In this document: one piece after another, positions 51,627 through 61,775 of the stretch
How the letters are laid out: every line of letters starts with the position of its first letter
Numbering within the stretch: position 1 is the first letter of the stretch
Assembly (NCBI GenBank): GCA_907163375.1
Contig: CAJQUW010008924.1
Coordinates: forward strand, 310,001-374,000
Direction of reading: 5' to 3'
From: Prostheceraeus crozeri
Lineage: Eukaryota > Platyhelminthes > Polycladida > Euryleptidae
Length of the DNA: 64,000 nt
Notes under the pieces: model-generated
The model's input: only the letters and a program-made list of their open reading frames with translations
Database searches by the model: none
What the model was told of the DNA's origin: nothing
Position numbers and translations under genes: made by a program

Positions 51627-52270
51627 ATTCCTTCAGGAACCGATGGCTCCTGACCAAATTTTAAGTTCTTAACAGGTGGCTTCGTGATCTGAAATGGTGA
51701 AAAGACATGCACATTATTTATTATACATGAAAAAAAACAGAAGTCAACTTTCCCTATAAGTTTTGGACTCTGAATATTTTCTTTAACTTATGTTACTGCT
51801 AATATTCTAATTATGAACTCACCTCAATATCATTATCCGAGGAGTCGGAATCGGTGTCCACGCACTTTCGGGACTTGGGTCTGTGTTTGGCCTTCGGTTT
51901 GGGCATCTCACTTATTGTGGGCTCCCCCTGTACTTGACTGAGGATGTCCTCAATAGGTCGCTCCTTGGCGAAAAGCCGCTCCACACGCTTCTTCTCTTCC
52001 AGGTAAATGAGGTTTCGACCCTCCCGACCGTTTCGTAATGCGCATTTCGCATGCGTCTTTGTGAATGTTTTAGGATTATCCCCTTCGCCTCCATGTCTGT
52101 ACGGACATACTCGTAACTTTTACAGGATAAGCAGTAGAGAAAACTACAATCCTGTCGGATCGTACACTCCTTGAGTTGGGTCTTCATTGAATGTCGGACA
52201 GCCTCCTTGCAGGTTTCACAGTAGTGAAAGATCAAGCGTTGGTGTGGCAAACAGCTAGGACGAGTCATGT
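51627..52270 (-). CDS. Zinc-finger exon and following short exon
   Basis: The first exon follows TTTTTTTACAG (boundary about 52270) and starts MTRPSCLPHQ with CETCKEAV, KECTIRQDC and FLYCLSC Cys pairs. Near 52125, at an AAAA run, the sensible frame changes: the other frame gives RVCPYRHGGEGDN, THAKC, then LIYLEEKKRVERLFAKE and an acidic SDNDIE end at GAG/GTGAGT (51823). After an acceptor at CACCATTTCAG, exon 51627-51690 encodes about 20 residues to a stop or a GTAAGC donor. This is a Cys/His-rich zinc-binding protein of unknown role, either frameshifted or misread by one base. Confidence 0.45.
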
Positions 52271-52459
52271 CTGTAAAAAAATACATTTCTAAAACATAAA
52301 ATAACTTAAATGTAAAATTTTATAAATTTAGATTTTAAAACTTACCGATGTACCAACTTATAAACTTAGAAATGAGTAACATGTAAATCGTTCCAAGCCA
52401 CATCATAGTAATGAGTATTATACGAAAGAGAATAACCAAAGCAGTCCGGTCTGGTAAGT
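52271..52459. other. Module repeated within the inverted-repeat arms
   Basis: It contains ACTTATAAACTTAGAAA-TAGTAACATGTAA and CCGGTCTGGTAAGTTAAG, both of which recur inside the arms at 52460-53634 and 60437-61770. It looks like a partial, oppositely oriented unit of the same repeat family. Confidence 0.5.
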
Positions 52460-53634
52460 TAAGTGAGTACATTTTCTTTAACTATATCATCTCAATGACA
52501 TGACGTCAGTACGTCTTTAGTCGTAGTTGCTTTGTGAATTTCATATATAAAGAATGTGCTGAAGACAGTTCTTCAGTCACTTTTGAGCCTGCCTAGCATG
52601 ACGCCAGCTCCTATATTTCAAACTTAAACCAATATTCTAAAGTGAGTTTGGAACGTTTTACATGTTACTATTTTCTAAGTTTATAAGTAGGTACATCAAT
52701 AAGTTCCAAACCTATAGAGTTAGAAAACAATTTGATCAAAGTAAATAAACTAAAAGTTATGACCATAGAAATTGACAGCAATAAAACCTCTAGAACGGAA
52801 ATTAAGCTTCATGCAATGCACAATAACGGCACATAAATCGCACGCATTTTCACTTAGATGCACCTGCCAACGTCTGTATCATTGGGTTAGAATCAGTCAC
52901 ATGAGTAAATCGAAGGTTTTAATTGGTTTTTCATGCCCCAACTTAGTTCCCCCGGATGTGCCGCGACCTTTAGTCAATTTCCATTCTAGCGAACTTCAGA
53001 TAAAAAGTTTATTTCTATGGTACAGACTGTCGGATTTCTATGGATTTTCATATCGGACGTATTTTCATATCTATGGTTATGACTATGAAATTTACCAAAG
53101 ACTTAAGCTATTCTCTTTTGTATAACATCCACTACCGTGATGTAACTTGAAACAATTTACATGTTACTATTTTCTAAGTTTATAAGTAGGTACATCAATA
53201 AGTTCCAAACCTATAGAGTTATAAAATGATTTAATCAAAGTTAATAAACTCTGTTACAACTTAACGTTCAGTTATTAATGTCACAATTTATCAGCTGTTT
53301 GATTTTGAATCTTGCTTAAGTGAATACATTCTCTTCAACTACATCATCTCAATGACATGAAGTCAGCCATGTTCCAAGCCACATCATAGTAGTGAGTATT
53401 ATACGAAAGAGAATAGCCAAAGTAGTCCGGTCTGGTAAGTTCATGCGTTTACCAGACCGGAAATATCTGTGAATGTTTGCAAGATGAAAGATAATGCAAT
53501 TTTAAAAGTTTTGAGTCGTGAGGTCCAAGATAATTCCGTAGAGGAGGAAAATCCTCACTTCTCAAAGTTGGCACTACATCACGATTTTTGGTTGATTTCA
53601 TTGGCTGAAGTTTGTTTGTCTGGAATGAATTCAT
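52460..53634 (+). repeat. Left 1.17-kb inverted-repeat arm
   Basis: It matches the reverse complement of 60437-61611 over the full length with very few differences. Within it a ~75-bp block (CATGTTACTATTTTCTAAGT...TTCCAAACCTATAGAG) occurs twice (about 52655 and 53155). A 117-codon frame (52772-53125) is open in both arms, but identity of the arms makes that uninformative. The arms enclose 6.8 kb, so this is either a large foldback element or two oppositely inserted copies of one repeat. Confidence 0.8.
53427..53460. repeat. 12-bp-stem hairpin CCGGTCTGGTAA
   Basis: CCGGTCTGGTAA and TTACCAGACCGG form a perfect 12-bp stem around a 10-base loop. CCGGTCTGGTAAGTT also occurs singly at 52445. The stem may be two abutting transposon ends. 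Mirrored at 60611-60644. Confidence 0.7.
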
Positions 53635-56087
53635 ATTGTCTAAACTCATTTTTATTATTCTCACATTGGTGATGACAATAAAGAACTTTGAATATTTTCC
53701 AAGCTAAAGTCCAAACATTATAATCAAGTCAATTACTGCCCATATTCTGTTGCATTCTTCTCATTCCAAAGCCACTGATGCATCACATTACTGTAAATTA
53801 CATTTAAAGGAAATGTGTAAGCAAGTAACAGCTAGATCATCGCTGCAAACTTACAAAAGCGTAGAAAATAACAACCTGTTGTCTAAACATAAATATATGC
53901 AACATATATTATAAGTGTCTAGGAAGATGCACAAATGCTTCCACCCGGACAGGCTATTTGACATGCAGCATTTTTACTTTTGGCTGTGTCAATTCATAAG
54001 TCGTTGTGAAATACCAAAGTTATATGTTGTCATTTTCTTTACTGAAATTCTTTAGTGTGTATATGGGCAGTGGCTATTACATCGGCTGAGGTGGAGCGAT
54101 TTTGGTCTCACGACTATTACACTGACTGAGCAGATGCAATTTTCGTCCATGTCTCCTACCACGCCTCATATTTCTCAAACATTGCGGACTCACATTTACT
54201 CAACGTGACAAGAATTATTCTTCAGAATGTGTGTTGACTCTCTGCTTTCCTTGCTTCACCATACTTTTGTCTTGATTTGTCTTCTAGGCTTTTTAGAAAT
54301 TCAGTGATTTCTTGAGCGAAATAAATTTATTTCCTAGCTATAAGACAATTTCGTTGAATCATATCACATTTCTAAGCTAATGACTGAATAAAGCTTGGTG
54401 ATTGAGAAATCATCAGCTCGAGTAGAGCAGAAAGTGTTGGAGCTAGACACTCCAGCAATCCCAAAAATTCGTGTACTATGTCGCTTCAACAGGACATTAT
54501 CGTGCATTAACGCTTCACATTCTAATATAGAGCGAATTGGTATTTTATGGTTCAATAGCGACTAAATAGGGTAGTCATGAACTACCAGTAAATAGGCCTA
54601 CACGTGCATAAAAATGTAGGCATTGGAAAAACGGGCATGTTTCGTAGAGATAACCATGCTTTGCCATTTTTTAATATTGACATTGTCATTGCCAATTACC
54701 ATTCGTCACAAACACTGACACCTGCCAACTTCAGCGAAACTTCGAAGACGAAAAACTTAGCGAAGAACTTTTGGCTAATGCGACTGGTTGGTAAATGTTA
54801 CCGAGGAGCTTTTCTAGTAACAACTTTCCTATGGCTTATTGAAAGTGTACAGAACATTCCGCAGCTTTATAATAATGATTTTCTTCCCTTAAGACACTAG
54901 AACATAATAGTGCAGATAATTAAGTGCCAGTTTTGGATATGGTCATCATGTCCACTCGGTCTACATGCATAGTGGCTTAATTCAACATTGATATCAAATG
55001 AATGAGAAGGCACTTTTTACAATAGTATGTTCACATTGGAGGACACTCTAGGAAAAATCACGTACGATTCTCATCGTCATAAAAGATGCAGTTGTTCAGA
55101 TATGATCAATGTTCGGAGAGATTGACCGCTCATCGAATGCGTTGCATCAAGACCTGTGAATAATCTTGTTGATATGGCTGATGATCTTTCTCAAACTCAA
55201 TGGTTATCATTCTCATTTGAAGCCAGTTTACTTGGACTCGTTGTGAAAATGAATTGTCCACCCGGTTGCACGAGCTTGCCACCTTTACAGGACACGAATT
55301 TAAGACAGGGCCCTCACAGGATAATATGTACTCCATGTCTACCACGAGCCTTTTGCGTCTAATGAGCTCTTCCGAATTGGTCTGTATTTCTCTGATTAAA
55401 TGAGAAGTTCGCAGTCTCGATTCAGAAATAGTGACATGGAATGTGTTCAAGTCATCTTCTATCATATGTTGTCATAATGTTTCTGATCGGTGATGCATGC
55501 GAGAATGTCGCCGTAACATTCTGCAGCATGTTTCGTCCAACTATATTTACATAGTCCTCCGTGAAGAGAACCTCCCTCTCTTTCAGTAATCTAGTTTGAT
55601 CGATCGGCATGAATCTTGCCTTTTGGCTTATTTTATCGATCCACTCATGCATTTAGTCGATTAATTTTTCGAATGACAAATTTCATTGTATGCATCATTC
55701 AGCAGTTTTCAGGCGCCTTAGTACAATGTATTTAGGTTCCTCCAGCAAAATGGTCTCCAAAGTGGTCTTTCTGAAAACTGGCCAAGGGAAGCCAAAAATA
55801 AAATTTTAATAAAAAACGATTTCAGCAGCATTAAAAAACCAAGTTTCTGTTCAAATTTCAATTGGAAAGTCAATGGTGCGTGGTTGTTTGTGGAAGTAGG
55901 CCTAAATAGACCTGTTTTGAAGCTGTCAGAGGCTATCAAGCCTTCGGCTAAAATTTGAACAGAAATTTGGGGGTTAGGTGCTGCTGAAATAATTTCTGTT
56001 ATTAAAATTTTGCTTTGTGGCCTTCTGTTGGAGAGTTCTTAAACCATTGTGCATGAAGACCATTTCAACTGCCATCATGCATTTCTA
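53635..56087. other. DNA between repeats, with a small inverted-repeat element
   Basis: No gene is recognised; frames at 54604-54900, 55130-55465 and 55452-55652 resemble nothing I know. Between about 55747 and 56040, the segments GCATTAAAAAACCAAGTTTCTG...TTCAAATTTCAATT and AAAATTTGAACAGAAATTTGG... are imperfect inverted copies of about 90 bp, as in a MITE. TAGGCCTA occurs at 54593 and 55897. Confidence 0.45.
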
Positions 56088-56096
56088 TACCTTTTC

Positions 56097-56310
56097 AACA
56101 TTAAATTGAGAATAGTCAAGATTGAATTGAGAACAGCCAAAATTGAAATGGGAATAGTCCAGATTGAAATGAGAATAGTCAACATTGAAATGAGAATTTC
56201 AATATCAAAATGAGAATAGTCAATATCAAAATGGGAATTGTCAATATTAAAATGAGAATAGTCAATATCAAAATGAGAATAGTCAATATTAAAATGAGAA
56301 TTTATTTTTA
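56097..56310 (+). repeat. 21-bp minisatellite in the left terminal repeat
   Basis: About ten units of GAGAATAGTCAATATCAAAAT-type sequence, mirrored at about 58585-58790. Repeated subterminal units may act as multiple transposase-binding sites. Confidence 0.85.
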
Positions 56311-56689
56311 ATGATTTTTTCCCTACTTTTGACAGTTTATCCTTACTAAAATCATACACCTGACATGCCAAGACGGTAGAGGAGGATGTCTGGATGTTGA
56401 TAATGACTGCAGTTCATAGTTTTTAACATAAGTACGTTTATGAAACTCACTATCTTAATTTCAAAGCATGATGTACATATACTATATAAAGTACATCGAC
56501 ACAAGGAGTTTATGCGTTTACTTTACGTATATAATGCTTCGGTTTTTTAACGATAGGTTTCCCTACTAAATGATCTAAATGAAAATTAAGCCTACTTGCA
56601 ATTGAGGGTATTTAAAACGTTCATCAGATTCATAAAAGAACAATCCTTCTTGATTTTGATCAATTAACCTATCCTCACACTGCAATGAC

Positions 56690-56950
56690 AGCGCAGTGAC
56701 TGGTGTTCCCCAGGCATCATCTTTCAAGAGTATACAAAAAGGATTGGTGATATGATAGATAATTCTTTTCGTGAGAATTCTGTCTGATGCACATTTTAAG
56801 CATAGATATCTAGAACTCGGTGACTGGTGACTGGCATTCCCCAGGCATTTTCTTTCAAGATTATTAAAGAAAAAGGATTGGTGAATGACTATTCTTTGCG
56901 TGAGAATTCTGTCTGATGCGCATTTCAAGCATAGATATCTATAAAACTCG
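56690..56950 (+). repeat. 131-bp tandem duplication upstream of the transposase
   Basis: GGTGACTGGTG-TTCCCCAGGCAT...GAGAATTCTGTCTGATGC and AAGCATAGATATCTA occur twice, CCCCAGG starting at 56708 and 56839. The copies differ at several positions. They lie in the 5' leader or promoter of the transposase gene. Confidence 0.75.
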
Positions 56951-57028
56951 ACATATATAAGAATGATATGGTAGGCAATTCGAACAGAAACACGGAACCA
57001 TCTACTTCGCGGAGAGAACCTAAGCAGA

Positions 57029-58084
57029 ATGTCAGAGTCCCAGTACATGAAGAAGGTGGATGCATCGGGGAAAAGGTCTCCGATTTTGGCCTCTTTCAAT
57101 AGCGGTGGTGAATGGAGACAATTGGTTACAAGTTTAGATGTGAAAACGTCGACTGCATATCGATGGATTCGCGAAGGCGAAAAGTCTGACCGACGAGGAG
57201 GAAACCGCCGTCGCAAACTGAACGATGATCATCGTCAGTTTCTGATCACGAGAATTGAGGATAATCCAAGGGTAACTCTGACTGATTTGAAGAATCAATT
57301 GAATTCAACATACAGTATCGTAGTTTCAAAGGAATGCATTCGACAGCATTTAGATACTTCTCTATATACGTCGAAAGCTATACGTTTTGAACCAGAGAGG
57401 GCCAATATGCAAGTTAACAAAGAAATGCGGAAACAATTTGCAACCGATCTTTTACATTATCAATCGATGAATTTGCCTGTCCTATATATGGATGAAACAA
57501 ACTTCAATCTCCATATCACAGGGAAGGAGGGTCGGTCACTTCGAGGAACTCGATGTACAACAGTGGCTGCTGGAAGTCGAGGAGCCAACGTACATCTCAT
57601 TGGATGTATCAGCAGTATCGGTTTGATACACCATGAGGTTCGACGAGGATTCTTCAAGAAAGAAGATGCCACAGAATGGGTCCGTGAATGTCTGAGACGT
57701 GCCAATGAAATCTACAACTCTATTGTTGTGTTGGTCTTGGACAATGCCCCATGCCATGCTGGTATTGATGAAGTTATTCAGGAGGAAGAGTTTCGGATGC
57801 ATTTCATTTTGCGGCTAGCACCATACAGCCCGATGCTAAATCCAATCGAGCGAGCATGGTCATGTTTAAAAGCCGCTGTGAAAAGCAGACTTGCAGAGCA
57901 GATGCAGAGTATACTTTCCAACGATCATGCAGGCATCAGTCAAACTGAAGCGAGATTACGACAGCTTGAGAGTGCGATAGTCAACTCAATACCAGAAATA
58001 ACACCGAGCAAATGTACGAATTTCGTGGCGTCCATCCAGAACCTACTACCTAGTGTGTTGAACCTAGAAGACGTTCAGTTCTAA
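57029..58084 (+). CDS. IS630/Tc1-mariner superfamily transposase, intact
   Basis: 351 codons from ATG 57029. An N-terminal helix-turn-helix region (SLDVKTSTAYRWIREGEKSD, GGNRRRKL) is followed by a second helical domain with VTLTDLKNQL. The catalytic core has YMDETNFNLH (first Asp), VLVLDNAPCHAG (second Asp) and APYSPMLNPIERAWSCLK (Glu). By my count 35 residues separate the second Asp from the Glu, a DD35E-type spacing. No internal stop or shift is seen and length is normal for the family. The protein cuts and pastes the element at TA sites. The exact subfamily needs a phylogeny. Confidence 0.9.
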   Translation: MSESQYMKKVDASGKRSPILASFNSGGEWRQLVTSLDVKTSTAYRWIREGEKSDRRGGNRRRKLNDDHRQFLITRIEDNPRVTLTDLKNQLNSTYSIVVSKECIRQHLDTSLYTSKAIRFEPERANMQVNKEMRKQFATDLLHYQSMNLPVLYMDETNFNLHITGKEGRSLRGTRCTTVAAGSRGANVHLIGCISSIGLIHHEVRRGFFKKEDATEWVRECLRRANEIYNSIVVLVLDNAPCHAGIDEVIQEEEFRMHFILRLAPYSPMLNPIERAWSCLKAAVKSRLAEQMQSILSNDHAGISQTEARLRQLESAIVNSIPEITPSKCTNFVASIQNLLPSVLNLEDVQF

Positions 58085-58797
58085 ATTATTCAATTATGCA
58101 ATTTACGTGTGTATGATTACAAACGAAAACAATCTTTGGAAATTGATTTTTTTATTTATTATTCAAATGGGTGAGAGATTTATGAAATATAGTGTAAACT
58201 GCTTATTATCATTAGATTCACAGTACATACTATATCTATCAATTGATTCGCCGTCATTAAATTACGTCAATTTAATGTTTATTATTTTTACGTCTTTGAA
58301 TACAGGTAATTCTCCAAACGACAAAGTCGTGTTATTTAAAAGAATGAAGCATTATATACGTAAGGTAAACGCATAAACTCCTTGTGTCGATGTACTTTAT
58401 ATAGTATATGTACATCATGCTTTGAAATTAAGATAGTGAGTTTCATAAACGTACTTATGTTAAAAACTATGAACTGCAGTCATTATCAACATCCAGACAT
58501 CCTCCTCTACCGTCTTGGCATGTCAGGTGTATGATTTTAGTAAGGATAAACTGTCAAAAGTAGGGAAAAATCATTAAAAATAAATTCTCATTTTAATATT
58601 GACTATTCTCATTTTGATATTGACTATTCTCATTTTAATATTGACAATTCCCATTTTGATATTGACTATTCTCATTTTGATATTGAAATTCTCATTTCAA
58701 TGTTGACTATTCTCATTTCAATCTGGACTATTCCCATTTCAATTTTGGCTGTTCTCAATTCAATCTTGACTATTCTCAATTTAATGTTGAATAGGGA

Positions 58798-59442
58798 TAT
58801 ATTGCCACGAGATTGTAGAAGACGATCTACCAATCGTCAATCAAAAGTTTTCTTTCCCCTTTAGCAAATTTAGCATTCGAATCATCAATCACCTTGACTA
58901 ACTCATCATGATTACAACTGCTGTCGATCCACCTAAGCGGTATGTATCCACCCTCTTTGTTATGTCTTAACCTGAAATTGTACTTTTGAATCTTGCTGTA
59001 TGATCTTGTTTTAATTCATCAATTTATTCTAAGAAAAGTTGCGAAATTATGATTTATGATTTGTATTTTTAATTCATAGCCAATTCTGTAATTCTAGAAC
59101 TCAAGAGTTCTAGGTATTTGTTAGTTGCTTCTTATTTCAATATACTTCTACTATGACATGGATGTGTTTCAATTGCTGAATTACTTAGAAATATAGCATG
59201 GCGACGACGGTGGGATCGTGATCAGGTACATGTATCCACAGATAGGAATCTGCAACTCTTTGGAAGGATTATAGGGTCGCATGGAACTTCTCTTTTACCT
59301 CTTGCGCTGGATGCCATCATCAGTGCATCCATGACAGACGACACGTTTTTGAGGTTGTTTCTGGATTTGTTTCATTCCTGCTTCAATTACTAGCCAAAAT
59401 AAACTACTCTCAAAGGATGGGGGAGCACAAAAAAGTATGTTA
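58798..59442. other. Non-coding DNA between two transposons
   Basis: No gene, repeat or motif of note is recognised in this AT-rich segment. Confidence 0.5.
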
Positions 59443-60436
59443 CAGTGGAAGCTCGAATATCGGGCACACGTCTCAAATTTTGGTTCCCGTAAGTTATTTT
59501 TGAGCTCGAATATCGGGGCAGAACCTCGAATAACGGGCACATACTTTTTACATAATATTTTACCAATTATATAAAGCTGAGCGACACATGTGGTAGACTA
59601 TAGGAAGTTAAATAAATTATTTTGCATCTCTGAATACACAGAAAATGCTGTCAACTGGACGCGTAGATTAACCTTTATCTCCTGCTCGGTTATGCTTATG
59701 CTTGAATTAACAAGCACACAGCGAGGCGTTCAAGTGAACGCTTATCGTCAAATATAGTTGCTTATCGTGTCACCATGATGCATAACTGGTCTCAATAGGC
59801 TGTTCTCAATAGGGTATTCTCATAGGCTTACGTAATCAGCGAATAAGCGGTCACAACCTAGTCAGTTGCCTCGATAGGTATCAAGGTCGTCAGTTTGCAA
59901 CTTCTGTGACTTGATCGGCGCACCTACATCAACATGCCATCAGATCTTACAGTTGATCAGAAATTAGACATTCTGAAACTTCTAGACGAAGGAAATTCAG
60001 AACGAATATGCGCAGAAAAATACGGTGTTGTAAAAGGCACAATCAACAGATTGAGGCGGTCAAGGGCGACGTTCGAATCGTTGGCTGATGATTCAAGTGG
60101 CTGCGATCTAAAGAAGAGAAAGACCTCTGCGATTCGTCCGAAGTATTCTGAAATCGAAGATGCCATTGTCAAGTTCTTGGAATTAGCCAGAGAAAAAGGC
60201 ATGTCAGTAACTGGTCCTATGCTTCGAACATTAGTCGAACGAGAAGCTAGCAAGCGGGGAATAACTGAGTCTCTTGTATCCGAGGGTTGGCTAGGAAAAG
60301 TCAAAGCTCGCAACGGCATCGTTGGAAGGCATCTATCCGGCGAGGCAGGTGGAGTAAATACAATTGTGGTGAATAACTGGAAAGAGGAACTACCTGGAGT
60401 TATTGAGACTTACAACCCAAGTGATATATTCAATGG
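59443..60436 (+). mobile_element. pogo/Tigger-type element, 3' part missing
   Basis: It begins at a TA with CAGTGGAAGCTCGAATATCG, the CAGTGG-A-CTCG start of pogo-group elements. The GCTCGAATATCGGGCAC motif repeats three times within 90 bp. The transposase gene starts at 59934. The element ends abruptly at 60436, where the right 1.17-kb inverted-repeat arm begins, so the arm inserted into it or a rearrangement removed the rest. Confidence 0.8.
59934..60436 (+). pseudogene. pogo-type transposase N-terminus, truncated
   Basis: ATG at 59934. A psq-type HTH (LDILKLLDEGNSERICAEKY, GVVKGTINRLRR) and a CENP-B-type second HTH (SVTGPMLRTLVERE, EGWLGKVKARNGI) bind the ends. GVIETYNPSDIFN is the segment directly before the catalytic ADETG block, and the frame is lost just there. 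With no catalytic domain it can only bind DNA. Confidence 0.85.
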
Positions 60437-61611
60437 ATGAATTCATTCCAGACAAACAAACTTCAGCCAATGAAATCAACCAAAAATCGTGATGTAGTGC
60501 CAACTTTGAGAAGTGAGGATTTTCCTCCTCTACGGAATTATCTTGGACCTCACGACTCAAAACTTTTAAAATTGCATTATCTTTCATCTTGCAAACATTC
60601 ACTGATATTTCCGGTCTGGTAAACGCATGAACTTACCAGACCGGACTACTTTGGCTATTCTCTTTCGTATAATACTCACTACTATGATGTGGCTTGGAAC
60701 ATGGCTGACTTCATGTCATTGAGATGATGTAGTTGAAGAGAATGTATTCACTTAAGCAAGATTCAAAATCAAACAGCTGATAAATTGTGACATTAATAAC
60801 TGAACGTTAAGTTGTAACAGAGTTTATTAACTTTGATTAAATCATTTTATAACTCTATAGGTTTGGGACTTATTGATGTACCTACTTATAAACTTAGAAA
60901 ATAGTAACATGTAAATTGTTTCAAGTTACATCACGGTAGTGGATGTTATACAAAAGAGAATAGCTTAAGTCTTTGGTAAATTTCATAGTCATAACCATAG
61001 ATATGAAAATACGTCAGATATGAAAATCCATAGAAATCCGACAGTCTGTACCATAGAAATAAACTGTTTATCTGAAGTTCGCTAGAATGGAAATTGACTA
61101 AAGGTCGCGGCACATCCGGGGGAACTAAGTTGGGGCATGAAGAACCAATTAAAACCTTCGATTTACTCATGTGACTGATTCTAACCCAATGATACAGACG
61201 TTGGCAGGTGCATCTAAGTGAAAATGCGTGCGATTTATGTGCCGTTATTGTGCATTGCATGAAGCTTAATTTCCGTTCTAGAGGTTTTATTGCTGTCAAT
61301 TTCTATGGTCATAACTTTTAGTTTATTTACTTTGATCAAATTGTTTTCTAACTCTATAGGTTTGGAACTTATTGATGTACCTACTTATAAACTTAGAAAA
61401 TAGTAACATGTAAAACGTTCCAAACTCACTTTAGAATATTGGTTTAAGTTTGAAATATAGGAGCTGACGTCATGCTAGGCAGGCTCAAAAGTGACTGAAG
61501 AACTGTCTTCAGCACATTCTTTATATATGAAATTCACAAAGCAACTACGACTAAAGACGTACTGACGTCATGTCATTGAGATGATATAGTTGAAGAGAAT
61601 GTATTCACTTA
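60437..61611 (-). repeat. Right 1.17-kb inverted-repeat arm
   Basis: Reverse complement of 52460-53634. Additional repeat modules continue to about 61775 (a further copy of the CTTATAAACTTAGAAAATAG block). Its inner edge truncates the pogo-type gene, so this arm arrived after that element. Confidence 0.8.
60611..60644. repeat. 12-bp-stem hairpin, mirror copy
   Basis: Same CCGGTCTGGTAA/TTACCAGACCGG stem as at 53427-53460 with the complementary loop. Confidence 0.7.
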
Positions 61612-61775
61612 AGCAAGATTCAAAATCAAACAGCTGATAAATTGTGACATTAATAACTGAACGTTAAGTTGTAACAGAGTTTATTATTTTGATCAAGTCA
61701 TTTTATAACTCTATAGGTTTTGAACTTATTGATGTACCTACTTATAAACTTAGAAAATAGTAACATGTAAATTGT

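Larger units (their letters stand above)
56088..58797 (+). mobile_element. IS630/Tc1-mariner-type transposon, apparently intact
   Basis: The two ends are inverted repeats of about 452 bp (56088-56540 and 58346-58797) that differ at only a few positions and are bordered by TA (56086-56087, 58798-58799). The outer 230 bp of each is a 21-bp minisatellite. A single intact transposase gene lies between. Near-identical ends and an open transposase suggest recent insertion and possible activity. Confidence 0.82.

Noticed and set aside
52772-53125. 117-codon ORF present in both 1.17-kb arms (also 60946-61299)
   Set aside because: The arms are nearly identical DNA, so an open frame in both is expected. 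Composition is not protein-like and no motif is recognised.
53449-53672. Paired small ORFs at the inner edge of each arm
   Set aside because: They run across the repeat boundary and its hairpin and differ where the unique flank begins; no domain is visible.
55130-55652. Possible host exons on the minus strand
   Set aside because: Frames read smoothly in places, but no splice sites or recognisable domain could be tied to them.
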